From: Azoarcus sp031556475
Lineage (GTDB): Bacteria > Pseudomonadota > Gammaproteobacteria > Burkholderiales > Rhodocyclaceae
NCBI GenBank assembly: GCA_031556475.1
Contig: JAVBSY010000004.1
Span: 3,792 to 67,791, forward strand
Length of the DNA stretch: 64,000 nucleotides
Direction of reading: 5' to 3'
Numbering within the stretch: the stretch's first letter is position 1; every line of letters begins with the position of its first letter. Position numbers and translations under genes: made by a program. The notes beneath the pieces were generated by a model. That model did not search any database. It was not told the DNA's origin and saw only the letters and a program-made list of their open reading frames with translations. Of this stretch, positions 1 to 8,534 are shown one piece after another.

Positions 1-118
1 AGGCCAGGAACAACGCAACGATGTAGGCAAGCGACCAGGCAACCGCAGGCGCTTCTTCTGGCCGAATGCCAGTGATGCGCTGGATGATATTCGCCTCGGC
101 ATCTCCTTCCTCGCGCAT
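1..118 (-). CDS. N-terminus of a putative membrane transporter (partial, runs off the window)
   Basis: The minus strand reads 39 in-frame codons from an ATG at 118 to the window edge. The peptide starts MREEGDAEANIIQ, has the phrase GIRPEEAPAVAW and then enters a hydrophobic segment (AYIVALFLA). This resembles the start of MFS/NTP-NDP-exchange type transporters, but only the first helix is visible, so the family is an inference. The start lies 3 bases after the stop of the upstream SDR gene, which suggests translational coupling and membership of the same operon. No strong Shine-Dalgarno is visible. Confidence 0.5.
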   Translation of the reverse strand, partial: MREEGDAEANIIQRITGIRPEEAPAVAWSLAYIVALFLA

Positions 119-121
119 GTC

Positions 122-1006
122 TCACACCAGCGGTGTTCCCGTTGCTCGTGCCAGTTCGCTGAGCAACTGGTCTTGAAACTGCGTATCGAGGACTGCGGGA
201 TGCGGCTCCAAACGCTGTTGATGGTGCCAATACCCGCCGCTGGTCAGTGCCTGCGGGTCGTTGCTGGTAGCAAGCCACTCCTGGGTGAGGTGCCCCAGCC
301 GCAGATCATCCGGTGCATTCGCGCCCCCCATCTTGGTAGGAACCCAGCCCGGATCGACCGCGTTGCTCAGAACATCGGGCCACAGCCGTGCCACGGCTGC
401 GGCAAGGGTGGTGACGAACAGTTTGCTGTCCGAGTAGGAGCCTGTGGAAGTGCGGCCTGACCAATCCAGCCCGGCAAGACTTGCGCGCCCGCCTTTGTGC
501 ATGCTGCTGCTCAGGTAGATCAGGCGCCTGGGGCGCTGGATGAGCGCCGTGAGCAAATAGGGGGCGACAACGTTGACGGCAAGAACCTGTGAACCGGACA
601 TGGTGCCCGCGTTATGAATCACGGCGTCCATCTTGCCGATCTCATTGACCTGACGGGCGAGCGCCCGCGTTTGCTCGAAGTCCGAAAGATCGCCGATCGT
701 CGCGATGGCGCCTTGGTTCACGAGATCCTTCACGGCAGACAGTCGAGCCTGAGATCGAACGTGAACGACGACATCGCATCCGCTGGCCAGCAGCGTCTTC
801 GCCGCGGCAAGTCCCAGACCATCCGAGGAGCCGGTAATGAAGATGCGGGCTTTCCGATCCGCGTCTCGCGGAGTGCGGGCCATGGCGGCCTCCTGTCGAT
901 GATCCGAGGGAGTCTGCGCCATGGATGCTGTGGTGGGCACGAGAGATCCCGCAGCCAGGCCCAGACCGATTTCGACGCCTATGGTGAGGAGTTTTCGGCG
1001 ATCCAT
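122..1006 (-). CDS. SDR-family oxidoreductase with a possible Tat leader and a second internal start
   Basis: This is a short-chain dehydrogenase/reductase. It has a GSSDGLG nucleotide-binding loop near residue 60, an NAG motif (IHNAGTMSG), and a Ser...Tyr-x-x-x-Lys catalytic set (LSSSMHKGG, YSDSK). The long form begins MDRRKLLTIG with a twin arginine and a hydrophobic stretch ending near SMAQT, so it could be a Tat signal. A second start, Met42 at 883, has a perfect AGGAGG five bases upstream and would give an ordinary cytosolic SDR. The long start also has a GGAGGAG upstream, so both may be used. It lies 15 bases after the alcohol dehydrogenase gene in the same operon. The substrate is unknown. 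Confidence 0.85.
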   Translation of the reverse strand: MDRRKLLTIGVEIGLGLAAGSLVPTTASMAQTPSDHRQEAAMARTPRDADRKARIFITGSSDGLGLAAAKTLLASGCDVVVHVRSQARLSAVKDLVNQGAIATIGDLSDFEQTRALARQVNEIGKMDAVIHNAGTMSGSQVLAVNVVAPYLLTALIQRPRRLIYLSSSMHKGGRASLAGLDWSGRTSTGSYSDSKLFVTTLAAAVARLWPDVLSNAVDPGWVPTKMGGANAPDDLRLGHLTQEWLATSNDPQALTSGGYWHHQQRLEPHPAVLDTQFQDQLLSELARATGTPLV

Positions 1007-1021
1007 CGGTATCTCCTCCCG

Positions 1022-2071
1022 TCAATTGCCCAAGCTGGCACTGTCGATGACGAAGCGGTATTTCACATCGCCCTTGAGCATGCGTTCGTAGGCGGCGTTG
1101 ATCTGATCGGCGCGGATCATCTCGATGTCCGCGACGATGCCGTGCTCAGCGCAGAAATCCAGCATCTCCTGAGTTTCGGGAATACCGCCGATCATCGAAC
1201 CCGCCAGACTGCGGCGCTTCGTGATCAGACCGAACACCCCGGGCGAGGGGTGCGGCGTGGCGGGCGCGCCCACCAGCGTCATCGTGCCGTCGCGCTTGAG
1301 CAATTTGAAAAATGGGTCCAGGTCGTGCGGCATGGCCACGGTGTTGAGAATGAAGTCGAGGCTCTTGGCATGCGCGGCCATCTCGCCGGCATTGCGCGAG
1401 ACGACGACCTCATCCGCGCCCAGTGCCCTGGCCGCCTCGCGCTTGGACTCGGACGTGGTGAAGGCCACCACGTGCGCACCCATGGCATGGGCGAGCTTGA
1501 TACCCATGTGGCCCAGGCCGCCGATCCCGACCACCCCCACCTTCTGACCCGGTCCCACCTTCCAGTGGCGCAGCGGCGAATACGTGGTGATGCCGGCGCA
1601 CAGCAGCGGCGCCACGGCGGCCAACTGCGCCTCGGGATGGCGGATGCGCAGCACGTAACGCTCGTGCACGACGATCCGCTGGGAATAGCCTCCCAGCGTA
1701 TGGCCGGGCGCGTCAGGCGTCGGGCCGTTGTAGGTGCCGACCATGTGATCGCAGTAATTTTCCAGCCCCGCGCCGCAGTCATCGCAGTCTTTGCAGCTAT
1801 CGACGATGCAGCCGATGCCGACCAGATCGCCTGGCTTGAAGCCCGAGACGTGCGCGCCGACCGCGGAAACGCGGCCGACGATTTCATGCCCTGGCACGCA
1901 GGGATAGAGCGTGCCCGCCCATTCGGAGCGTACCTGGTGGATGTCAGAGTGGCACACACCGCAATAGGCGATTTCGATCTGCACGTCATGTGCACCCGGT
2001 GCGCGGCGAGTGATGTCCAGCGGTTCGAGGGGGCGGTCACCTGCATGGGCGCCATAGGCTTTTGTAGTCAT
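1022..2071 (-). CDS. Zinc-dependent NAD(P) alcohol/aldehyde dehydrogenase (YahK/cinnamyl-alcohol type)
   Basis: This 349-residue medium-chain dehydrogenase should interconvert an alcohol and its aldehyde with NAD(P)H in the cytoplasm. Visible marks are the catalytic-zinc region (CGVCHSDIHQVRSEW, then PGHEIVGRV), a structural-zinc cysteine lobe (DSCKDCDDCGAGLENYC) and a Rossmann loop (GIGGLGHMGIKLAHAMGA). Length and motifs match the YahK/CAD family of aldehyde reductases, which are often NADPH-dependent. It sits between the cyclophilin-like gene and the SDR with 15-base gaps, so it is operon-borne. The neighbouring hydrolase and SDR suggest carbonyl or xenobiotic conversion, but no substrate can be named. 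Confidence 0.92.
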   Translation of the reverse strand: MTTKAYGAHAGDRPLEPLDITRRAPGAHDVQIEIAYCGVCHSDIHQVRSEWAGTLYPCVPGHEIVGRVSAVGAHVSGFKPGDLVGIGCIVDSCKDCDDCGAGLENYCDHMVGTYNGPTPDAPGHTLGGYSQRIVVHERYVLRIRHPEAQLAAVAPLLCAGITTYSPLRHWKVGPGQKVGVVGIGGLGHMGIKLAHAMGAHVVAFTTSESKREAARALGADEVVVSRNAGEMAAHAKSLDFILNTVAMPHDLDPFFKLLKRDGTMTLVGAPATPHPSPGVFGLITKRRSLAGSMIGGIPETQEMLDFCAEHGIVADIEMIRADQINAAYERMLKGDVKYRFVIDSASLGN

Positions 2072-2086
2072 GATGAATGCTCCTGT

Positions 2087-2578
2087 TCAATCCTTGGAAA
2101 ACACGATACGTACATCACCCCGGCCGAGCGCCTGCGCCAAACCGGTGGGGTCGTTCACGCGACCGAGGCGCGTATACGTGTACATTGACTCGAACGTCAG
2201 ATAGAACACAACCAGGGTGTTCGATCCATACAGCATGAGATCGCCATCGCGGACCGTTCCGGGCCGGCTGGCGTTCGCGGGCAGGGCTTGGGACAGCTTG
2301 CCGTGCTTTTCGTTGCCGTTGAGTTCCGTCATGTCCAGTGTCAGCGGCAATTGCGCGGCGAACGCGCGAGCAGTGGCGCTGTCGGCCAGGGTCATGGCGA
2401 AGCGATGTTCGCCGACAGCCATCCACATGCGTCGATCCTCCGGTGTCACGGATGCCACGGCAGCGACAGCGGGCGCACCCGATGCCTGCTGCTCGTGAGC
2501 TTCACCGATACCAAGCGCCATCAGCCCAAGCAGCAGGCCCACTGCGCGCATGGCGCGGTGCACCGTCTCTGTCGTCAT
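2087..2578 (-). CDS. Secreted cyclophilin-like fold protein
   Basis: This 163-residue protein has an N-terminal signal-like helix (AVGLLLGLMALGIGEA). Its single domain matches the small bacterial cyclophilin-like family: MTLADSATARAFAAQLP, then LTLDMTELNGNEKHG, a GDLMLYGSNTLVVFY strand pair and a C-terminal RIVF. These proteins share the cyclophilin barrel but usually not its prolyl-isomerase residues, and their biochemical role is unsettled. It lies between the hydrolase (53-base gap) and the alcohol dehydrogenase (15 bases). The family is frequently found beside aldo/keto or alcohol dehydrogenases in stress-type operons, which fits here. Confidence 0.8.
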   Translation of the reverse strand: MTTETVHRAMRAVGLLLGLMALGIGEAHEQQASGAPAVAAVASVTPEDRRMWMAVGEHRFAMTLADSATARAFAAQLPLTLDMTELNGNEKHGKLSQALPANASRPGTVRDGDLMLYGSNTLVVFYLTFESMYTYTRLGRVNDPTGLAQALGRGDVRIVFSKD

Positions 2579-2631
2579 CGTGTGGCTCCTTGCGCTTCAT
2601 GGGTCTCAAAGCGTGGCTTCTTTCAGTCCTT

Positions 2632-3765
2632 TCATGCCGACAGATGCTCGGCGAAAAACGACGTGAGCTTGTCCCAGGGAATCAGGCTCACGCGGTCATA
2701 CAGATCGACGTGGTTGGCACCCTTGACCCAATGCAGTTCCTTGGGTTCTGCAGCGCGCTGGTAGGCGTCTTCGCTGAACTCCCGGGAGTGCGCCTGGTCG
2801 CCCACGACAAAGAGCAGCGGACGCGGCGAGATCGTCTCGATGTCGTTGAACGGATAGAAGTTCATGAACTTCACTTCGCCCGCGAGCGTGCGGTTCTGCG
2901 TCAGTTCCAGCGTCCGGCCTGCCGGAATAGCCATGCCTCGCTTCGTCCGGTAGAAGTCGTGGTACATCGCGGTCACGGGATCGGCATTCGCCGGCAGTTC
3001 GACCGGCAAGTAATTCTGGAAAATCTGCTTGCCAGTGGTGAATTCCTGGTAGCGCAGTTCAGCGGCTTGGGCCAGCTTTTCCTTTCGCTGCTGGCGCGTT
3101 TGCGACTTGCCATAGCCGTTGCGGGTCACGGCTCCCATGTCGTACATGCTCACGGTGGCGATGGCCTTCATGCGCGGGTCGATCTTGGCGGCGCTGATGA
3201 TGAAGCCGCCACTGCCGCAGATGCCGATGCCGCCGATACGCGCCCGATCCACCCCTTCGTGCGCACCGAGGAAGTCCACCGCTGCGCTGAATGCATCCGA
3301 ATACATGTCCGGCAGCACCGCGTTGCGTGCGGCACCTTCGCTTTCTCCCCAGAACGGCAGGTCGATCGATAGGGCGGCAAAGCCCTGTTCGGCCATCCTG
3401 GTGGCGTACAGGTTTGCGCTCTGTTCCTTGACGGCCCCCATCGGGTGGCCGACGACGAGGGCGGGCAAGCGCGCGGCGGAACGCTCCTTCGGCATGAACA
3501 GATTGCCGACGACCTGCATGCCGTACTGGTTCTTGAAGGCCACCTTCTGCACCGTCACCTTGTCGCTCATGTAGAAGTTGTCGGCACCCTCCGGCATGCC
3601 CGACGTCTTCCACGTGTCCGCCGCGAATGCTGAAGTCCCTGCGACGGAGAGGATGCCCAACGCGGCGACACTGACGCCAGCAGCCTTCACAAACTCACGG
3701 CGACCAACTGCCCCTGCGGCCAGGGCTTCCACGGTTTCATGGTCGGTAGTCGATTTCGTGTTCAT
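2632..3765 (-). CDS. Tat-exported alpha/beta hydrolase of dienelactone-hydrolase type
   Basis: I chose the ATG at 3765 because GGGAG lies eight bases upstream; the open frame extends further without signals. The protein has 377 residues. Residues about 21-48 form a Tat leader (GRREFVKAAG, hydrophobic core, SAFA-ADT). The mature part is an alpha/beta hydrolase whose nucleophile elbow reads GICGSGG, so the nucleophile appears to be Cys as in dienelactone hydrolases rather than Ser. A later Asp (VVGDQAH) and His (GANHVDLYD) complete a plausible triad. It is the first gene of the minus-strand operon, divergent from the LysR gene. The substrate is unknown. Confidence 0.85.
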   Translation of the reverse strand: MNTKSTTDHETVEALAAGAVGRREFVKAAGVSVAALGILSVAGTSAFAADTWKTSGMPEGADNFYMSDKVTVQKVAFKNQYGMQVVGNLFMPKERSAARLPALVVGHPMGAVKEQSANLYATRMAEQGFAALSIDLPFWGESEGAARNAVLPDMYSDAFSAAVDFLGAHEGVDRARIGGIGICGSGGFIISAAKIDPRMKAIATVSMYDMGAVTRNGYGKSQTRQQRKEKLAQAAELRYQEFTTGKQIFQNYLPVELPANADPVTAMYHDFYRTKRGMAIPAGRTLELTQNRTLAGEVKFMNFYPFNDIETISPRPLLFVVGDQAHSREFSEDAYQRAAEPKELHWVKGANHVDLYDRVSLIPWDKLTSFFAEHLSA

Positions 3766-3933
3766 TACCGATACTCCCTTGAAGATCGAAACGGGTCGGT
3801 TGGAGAGCGCGAATCGGCGCTCGGTGCGCAGCGGCCATGCGCTGCCGGCATGCCCTGGCACGCCCCAAAAAAGCTGCACTGACTCGAGGGCGACGGTTTC
3901 TCGTCCTGAATATTGACTGACGCGTGGGAATTT

Positions 3934-3950
3934 GATTAGTGGGTGTAATC
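3934..3950. promoter_or_regulatory. LysR-type operator (T-N11-A dyad)
   Basis: GATTA-N7-TAATC forms an inverted repeat whose inner ATTA...TAAT fits the T-N11-A consensus of LysR-type regulators. It lies 28 bases before the LysR start and about 30 bases upstream of a possible minus-strand -10 (CAATAT, 3915-3910) for the hydrolase operon. That is the usual place for joint autoregulation and activation of a divergent operon. Confidence 0.6.
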
Positions 3951-3978
3951 TTCATGTTCTTGTGAGAAATTTTCAGGA

Positions 3979-4872
3979 ATGGCGCGAAAAAAGATCAACG
4001 ATCTGCAGGCTTTCGTGGCCGTGGCGCGGGATCAGAGCTTCACCAAAGCCGCCGCCAGGCTGGGCATCACGCCGTCCGCCCTGAGTCATGCGATGAGAGT
4101 GCTCGAGGAGAGGCTCGGCGTGCGCTTGCTCGCGCGCACGACGCGCAACGTGGCGCCAACGGACGCCGGCGAGCGATTGCTGCGTTCGATCGCGCCCCTC
4201 TTCGATCAGATCGCGGCTGAAGTCGAAGCGCTCGGAGAATTGCGGGAAAAGCCGGCGGGAACGATCCGCATAACCTGTACCGACGATTCAATCGAGCTGT
4301 ACCTGAGACCGATGCTGGTGGAATTCCTGAAGAATTACCCCGACATCACCTTGGAACTCTTCGTTGACTACGGATTTACCAATGTCGTCGAAGAGCGGTT
4401 TGACGCGGGGATACGGCTGGGCGAAGCAATCAGCAAAGACATGATCGCGGTGCGCATCAGCCCTGATTGGCGCTTGATAGTAGTAGGGGCTCCGGCTTAT
4501 TTCGAGCGGTTTTCTCCTCCCGAGACACCTTATGAATTGACCAAACACACTTGTGTCAACATTCGGCATCGACCGTCCGGCACGATCTACGCGTGGGAAT
4601 TCGAGAAGGATGGCAAAGCCTTTACCGTCAAGGGCGAAGGCCAACTCGTGTTCAATAGCATCATGCACGTCCTCAATGCTGCTGTAGACGGAATCGGCCT
4701 CAGTTACGTCCCCGAAGAACTGGCTGCGCCTTATTTGGCCGACGGTCGGCTGAAACAAGTTCTGGCAGAGTGGTGCCCCTATTTCCAGGGCTTTCATCTG
4801 TACTACCCCAACAGACGGCAGGCTTCCCCTGCGTTCACGGCGTTCGTCGAAGCATTCAGGTATCGCGGCTAG
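3979..4872 (+). CDS. LysR-family transcriptional regulator
   Basis: This 297-residue regulator has the standard layout. The N-terminal winged helix-turn-helix (residues about 5-65) reads LQAFVAVARDQSFTKAAARLG then ITPSALSHAMRVLEERLG, followed by RTTRNVAPTDAGE. A periplasmic-binding-like effector domain begins near residue 90 (GTIRITCTDDS). It is transcribed away from the hydrolase/ADH/SDR operon across a 213-base gap holding a T-N11-A dyad, so it most likely controls that operon and itself. The effector is not predictable, and the gene lies just before the scarred junction that begins the island. Confidence 0.93.
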   Translation: MARKKINDLQAFVAVARDQSFTKAAARLGITPSALSHAMRVLEERLGVRLLARTTRNVAPTDAGERLLRSIAPLFDQIAAEVEALGELREKPAGTIRITCTDDSIELYLRPMLVEFLKNYPDITLELFVDYGFTNVVEERFDAGIRLGEAISKDMIAVRISPDWRLIVVGAPAYFERFSPPETPYELTKHTCVNIRHRPSGTIYAWEFEKDGKAFTVKGEGQLVFNSIMHVLNAAVDGIGLSYVPEELAAPYLADGRLKQVLAEWCPYFQGFHLYYPNRRQASPAFTAFVEAFRYRG

Positions 4873-4949
4873 CGTTGTTGCCAGCGTATGCGGATGTTTC
4901 ACCGTCAACGCCTCGGACCAAATCATGGAGCATTGAGCACGGTGCGGTG

Positions 4950-5105
4950 TCAGGCCCCATCCGGACCGCGCAGCCGCAATGCCCCGACGCGGCTGAAGTC
5001 GTCGACCGCCAGCAGGTAGTCCCGTTCGATAAGGGCCGGCAATTGCGGATCGGCCTTGCGGCGCTTGGCATGGTCGCTGGCGATGACGCGCCGGCCCCAG
5101 GCATG
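4950..5105 (-). pseudogene. hipA: Remnant of a HipA-type toxin kinase gene
   Basis: Reading the minus strand from about 5105 to a TGA at 4950 gives HAWGRRVIASDHAKRRK, then LPALIERDYLLAVDDFSRVGALRLR. This matches the internal stretch of HipA-family kinases that follows the N-subdomain (WGRR...DYLLAVDD..R.GALR). Nothing HipA-like is visible on either side, so it is a fragment of about 50 codons. It abuts a recombinase fragment on the opposite strand at about 5105, so the junction looks like a recombination scar. Recognition is from motif memory only. Confidence 0.6.
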
Positions 5106-5276
5106 GTGGACGTGAAGACGGCGCAGATTTATGCATGAGCCAACCTGGAGATGAAACGCCGCGCGCTGGAGAAGGTGGCGGGAGAGACACCTTCTCCGGC
5201 ACTGCCGTCATTGGTAGCAGAGCAAGTCGCTGTTGGACCGGCTGCGGTTGCTGTAAGGGCCGTGAGAGCGTACTGA
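5106..5276 (+). pseudogene. C-terminal remnant of a tyrosine recombinase (XerC-like integrase)
   Basis: The plus frame reads VDVKTAQIYA, a stop, then ANLEMKRRALEKVAG and runs to a TGA at 5274. Integrases of this kind end with a T-x-IY-x-HANLxMKxxAL pattern in which the Tyr is the DNA nucleophile, so this is the last part of such a gene, interrupted by a stop just after the Tyr. No catalytic core precedes it, because the sequence to the left is the hipA fragment on the other strand. It marks a former mobile-element end. Confidence 0.6.
5168..5197. repeat. Perfect 10-bp inverted repeat
   Basis: GGAGAAGGTG and CACCTTCTCC flank a 10-base loop. It lies inside the recombinase remnant, has no following T-run and is therefore not a classic terminator. 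It may be a recombinase arm site or chance structure. Confidence 0.4.
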
Positions 5277-5307
5277 CGGCCCCGGATTCGCCGGGGCTGT
5301 CGAGATG

Positions 5308-6489
5308 TTATGCGGAACCCGCGCCATCGGGATCTTCAGGTGGTGGCGAGCCACGGGCCTTGCTGCGCATGACAGCGGACTGGCCTAAATAAGCCCCCGA
5401 CGCACGCAGGCGATGGTGCCCGGCCAGACGCGCCGTCGACAGCCGTGCAGCCGCATCCAGTTCCGGCGTGACCTCACCCCCTCGCACGGGCGGCGCAACC
5501 CCACCGGTCCGCTCCATGTAGTGATCGATCAAAGCCTCGTGGCGCAGACCGTGTGCCGTCACTCCCAGGCCTTTGCTCGTGATGCCGAAGCGCGCCAGCA
5601 CATAGTCGAAGCGCCGCAGATTTTCCTTGAGGCGGCGGTGCGGATCGCCCAGGTGGGCGTCCGGTCCCTGTGCCACTGCACAGGCGAACTGCATCGCCTC
5701 GATGCGCTGCGGCGAATCCAGCGGCACGAAGCGCGGCCTGCCGCCCTTGGCGCCGGCCTTGATCCAGACGTACTCGTCGGCTTGCCGCAGTTCGTCTGGC
5801 AGGTGCGTGGCTTCGAAAGCGACGACGCAGCAGTGGGGACGGAACATCACCGCTTCCTTGCGCCGCAGCCCCATCGCCCGGATCAGCCGCAGTGATGCAC
5901 CCACGTAGCGGTCATATGCGCAGACCCGCTCGATCAAGGCGTCGATGTCGACGCCAGCGGCTGTCCAACTCTTGTCACGCTGTGCGTACTCATGACGCTG
6001 ATACTCGGCGGGTGACAACCCATAGTGATCTGGCTTGCGGATGAAGCCCGGCTTGCCCAGCCACAGTGCGAGCCCGCGCAGGAAGCTCAGGTAGGTCTGA
6101 ATCGTCCCAGGCGCCAGCCGTTCCTTTTGCCACACCGCGACCATCGCCCGGACATGCCGATCACCCAGGTTGCGCGGGTCCGGCAGCGTCTTGAAGCCGG
6201 CCTTGAGACGCAGGTCACGAAAGAAGCGCCGCAGGAAGTGGGCGCGCTCGTGCCGCGTCTTGTGGGAGACGGTTTTCTCCAGCGCCGTGTGCTGGGCGTT
6301 GAACAGGCTGATCAGCAGATCTAGCACGCGCATGGGGTCGGCATGGCCGGGCCGAAGGCGCTCGAGAGCCTCGGCGGGCGACAGGGTTGCACGGTCCTGC
6401 TGTCGACGGGGTTGATGGTGGGCATCGCGCCGTGCGCCGAAGGAACCCTGGACGCGGCGGGGGGCGTGGTGTGTGTTGGAACTGGACAT
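5308..6489 (-). CDS. Tyrosine-recombinase integrase of the island
   Basis: I place the start at the ATG at 6489 because GGAG lies seven bases upstream; an ATG two codons earlier is too close to it. The 393-residue protein has an N-terminal SAM-like DNA-binding part (about 65-165) and a catalytic domain. The domain shows Arg (AMGLRRKEAV), Lys (AGAKGGRPRFV), the HxxR box (TAHGLRHEAL), a second His (LAGHHRLR) and a Tyr close behind (GAYLG), so all recombinase residues seem present. It resembles the integrase-domain proteins of ICE/genomic islands. It probably catalyses integration and excision of the 5-22 kb island. Confidence 0.88.
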   Translation of the reverse strand: MSSSNTHHAPRRVQGSFGARRDAHHQPRRQQDRATLSPAEALERLRPGHADPMRVLDLLISLFNAQHTALEKTVSHKTRHERAHFLRRFFRDLRLKAGFKTLPDPRNLGDRHVRAMVAVWQKERLAPGTIQTYLSFLRGLALWLGKPGFIRKPDHYGLSPAEYQRHEYAQRDKSWTAAGVDIDALIERVCAYDRYVGASLRLIRAMGLRRKEAVMFRPHCCVVAFEATHLPDELRQADEYVWIKAGAKGGRPRFVPLDSPQRIEAMQFACAVAQGPDAHLGDPHRRLKENLRRFDYVLARFGITSKGLGVTAHGLRHEALIDHYMERTGGVAPPVRGGEVTPELDAAARLSTARLAGHHRLRASGAYLGQSAVMRSKARGSPPPEDPDGAGSA

Positions 6490-7737
6490 GACCATTCTCC
6501 GGTGAAGGAGCCGTGTGCCGTCCCGGCGGCGCGCAGCACAGATGGGGTGGAATCCGTTGGCTCATCGCCGACGTGGATTCCGTTGCGCCGGCGATGCGTG
6601 GTCGAGTGCTTCGGCAAGACGCGCGACCACAAGCGCGCCTCGCCTACCCAGGGGTTTGCCGGCGTTGCGTGGGATGCACGTCTGCCGGCTCGGTCCGTCT
6701 TAAAAATGAATGTATTGATCCGTCCCGCTCTCGCATTTCGGCGTTCGTCGGGCGTTGGGACGCCACCCAGCCTCAAGGGACAGGGGCAGCATCGGCGCGA
6801 AGGTCGAGCCTTGCGCGCTTCTGGGGGATCAGTCCTCGATACGTAGCGTCATCCCCCTGCATGGGGCCGCCCCTTGACCGAAAAGTCCAGGGCAGTGCCA
6901 GGTCGCAAGCAATGGGTACACGGGGAGTCCAACGGGGGACCAGCACAGCCGTGTGTTGCGCGAGGTGCGCGTGCTCGCAAGGATGACGGGAACAGTGGCG
7001 CGGCATCGGGTGCCGGCCGCTTGAACAGCTCGAATACAGGGCGCGTTCTCGGGGAACGTCTGGCAGGAGACTGCCAGCAAGGCCATGCGTTGCTCTACGG
7101 GTTGAACTGCTTCGGGCACGGACTCAAGGAACCATGCCGAACCCGACTCACAGGTCGGGACTTGAAAATGCGGGTAACGACCGCTACGCCTTTTGCTCCG
7201 CGATGGAGCAGGCCAGGAGGCCTCGGGAGACTGTAGTTCACACCCACGGCGCGATGCCGTCAATGGCAAAGCGGCTGATGCCATCGCATTGATGCCGAAA
7301 AGGCGGAGTTTGCGGATGGCGTTCGAAATCGCAACGCGGGTGACGAAAATCTCTCGAACGCACATGCCATCGAGGCGGCATGCGGGCTTGACAGCAATTT
7401 TCTTGGCCTCAGGTTTCCACCGTCAGGGTTTCGAGGCCCCTGGGCATGGCGCAGCCGCCTCGCCTCCGAATATGAGGTCTTGACCCGGGCAGATCCAGTG
7501 AGAGCGTAGTGCAACACGGAAACGCGTGGCGCCATGGGACTCGGCGTACTCGACCTGTACTGCGATTCAGCCCGCCTCGGGAGCGACCACAGTGTGAGCA
7601 GATCGCGAGAACGAGGCTTTCCCGCGCGATTTCCGTGCGGAACTGGCCAAGGCAACTGTATGCATATGTGCTGCAGCTCCTCGTGCCGCTGGCACCATCG
7701 CCGGGGGACTCCAGCTTATTCGAACAGGAGGGTTTTT
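6490..7737. other. Gene-poor stretch between integrase and the small-gene cassette
   Basis: About 1.25 kb holds only short overlapping frames with no recognisable domain, no convincing start signals and arginine/serine-rich translations typical of antisense frames. I see an inverted pair GGAATCC/GGATTCC near 6550-6582 and a TTGACA-like box near 7388, but no tRNA, CRISPR or clear terminator. It could be eroded element DNA, an attachment region or a non-coding RNA locus. Confidence 0.4.
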
Positions 7738-8223
7738 ATGAAAGACAGTCACTATCTGATCCATCACGGCTGGGTGGATGATGCCACGCACGACACGGCA
7801 GGCGGCCATCGGCTGCGCATCAGGCTGGCCGATGCACGCTTGATCGAAGTTGGGGTGGCGTCACCCATCGCCGCTCTGAAGCTCGCCGACGAAGTGGGCT
7901 TGGTGGTAGCGAAAGACAATCCCGGGCATGCGCTGGTCCTGGTGGACTACACCACGTGCGAGGGACACAACTTCTTGAGCCCGCCAGATCATTTCTGGCC
8001 GAATGCGGTCGACGCCGGGATCATCGTGCTGACGACGGCCCTGTTCGCCTGGACCCTGCATGACATAGCGCTGGTCGCCGTGCTGGCATTCATCAGCCTC
8101 TATTGGCTTCTCACGCGCTGGCTGCCCGAGCGCAGGCAACGTCGCCGCGCAACGCACCTCGACTTGCTGCTTGACAGTGCCTATGCGAACTGGCGCGTGC
8201 AGCGCCGTGAACTGCAGGGGTGA
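7738..8223 (+). CDS. Small membrane protein, unknown function (cassette gene 1)
   Basis: The ATG at 7738 follows AGGAGGG by a good distance, so I reject the longer upstream frame. The 161-residue product has a soluble N-terminal half (about 1-95) and then one long or two short transmembrane helices (AGIIVLTTALFAWTLHDIAL, VLAFISLYWLL), ending in a basic tail (RWLPERRQRRR) that should stay in the cytoplasm. I do not recognise the family. Its block LVDYTTCEGHNFL...PP resembles LVNRSAHGGTNYL...PP in the third gene of this cassette, which also ends in membrane helices, so the two may be paralogues. It starts a three-gene cassette inside the island. Confidence 0.7.
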   Translation: MKDSHYLIHHGWVDDATHDTAGGHRLRIRLADARLIEVGVASPIAALKLADEVGLVVAKDNPGHALVLVDYTTCEGHNFLSPPDHFWPNAVDAGIIVLTTALFAWTLHDIALVAVLAFISLYWLLTRWLPERRQRRRATHLDLLLDSAYANWRVQRRELQG

Positions 8224-8229
8224 ATCGAC

Positions 8230-8451
8230 ATGCTCAGGACAACTGAAGGTGCATTGCGCTTCACGGCACAGGAAATTGAGGAGTTCCGCTCGCTCGGCAT
8301 CGATGTGACCCAGGTGCGGACTGAGGATGGATTTGCCCGCGCCCTCGGCGAGTGGCTCGAGATCCTGGCCGACGAGCGACCGGACCTGTTCGACAAGATT
8401 ACCCAGGCCATGGTGGCGGATGACAGGGGGGCCGATGTCTCATCGTCATAG
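8230..8451 (+). CDS. Small hypothetical protein, 73 residues (cassette gene 2)
   Basis: The gene begins seven bases after the previous stop, behind a weak GGGG-type ribosome site. The product is acidic and mostly helical in appearance (FTAQEIEEFRSLGID, GFARALGEWLEILADE) with no signal peptide or membrane helix. No family is recognised. Its place between two membrane proteins of similar design suggests a cytosolic partner or regulator, but that is only inference from position. Confidence 0.6.
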   Translation: MLRTTEGALRFTAQEIEEFRSLGIDVTQVRTEDGFARALGEWLEILADERPDLFDKITQAMVADDRGADVSSS

Positions 8452-8534
8452 CGATGGGCGACCGAGGCACGGGCTTGACTGGCAGGTCTCTTGTCCGACT
8501 CTGTCAGTACATCCCGTGCCCTGGAGCCTTGCCA

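Noticed and set aside
370..385. Left copy of the yicC-end attachment sequence
   Set aside because: CAGAACATCGGG inside the SDR gene shares only about ten bases with the gmk-side sequence; this is within chance and lies in a coding gene.
614..2188. 524-codon plus-strand frame across the SDR/ADH genes
   Set aside because: It is antisense to clear dehydrogenase genes, has a His/Arg-rich translation and no domain.
5168..5197. Intrinsic terminator
   Set aside because: The stem is perfect but is not followed by a T-run on either strand.
6829..7365. 178-codon minus-strand frame in the island gap
   Set aside because: Composition typical of a non-coding frame and no family resemblance; overlapping frames on both strands look equally plausible.
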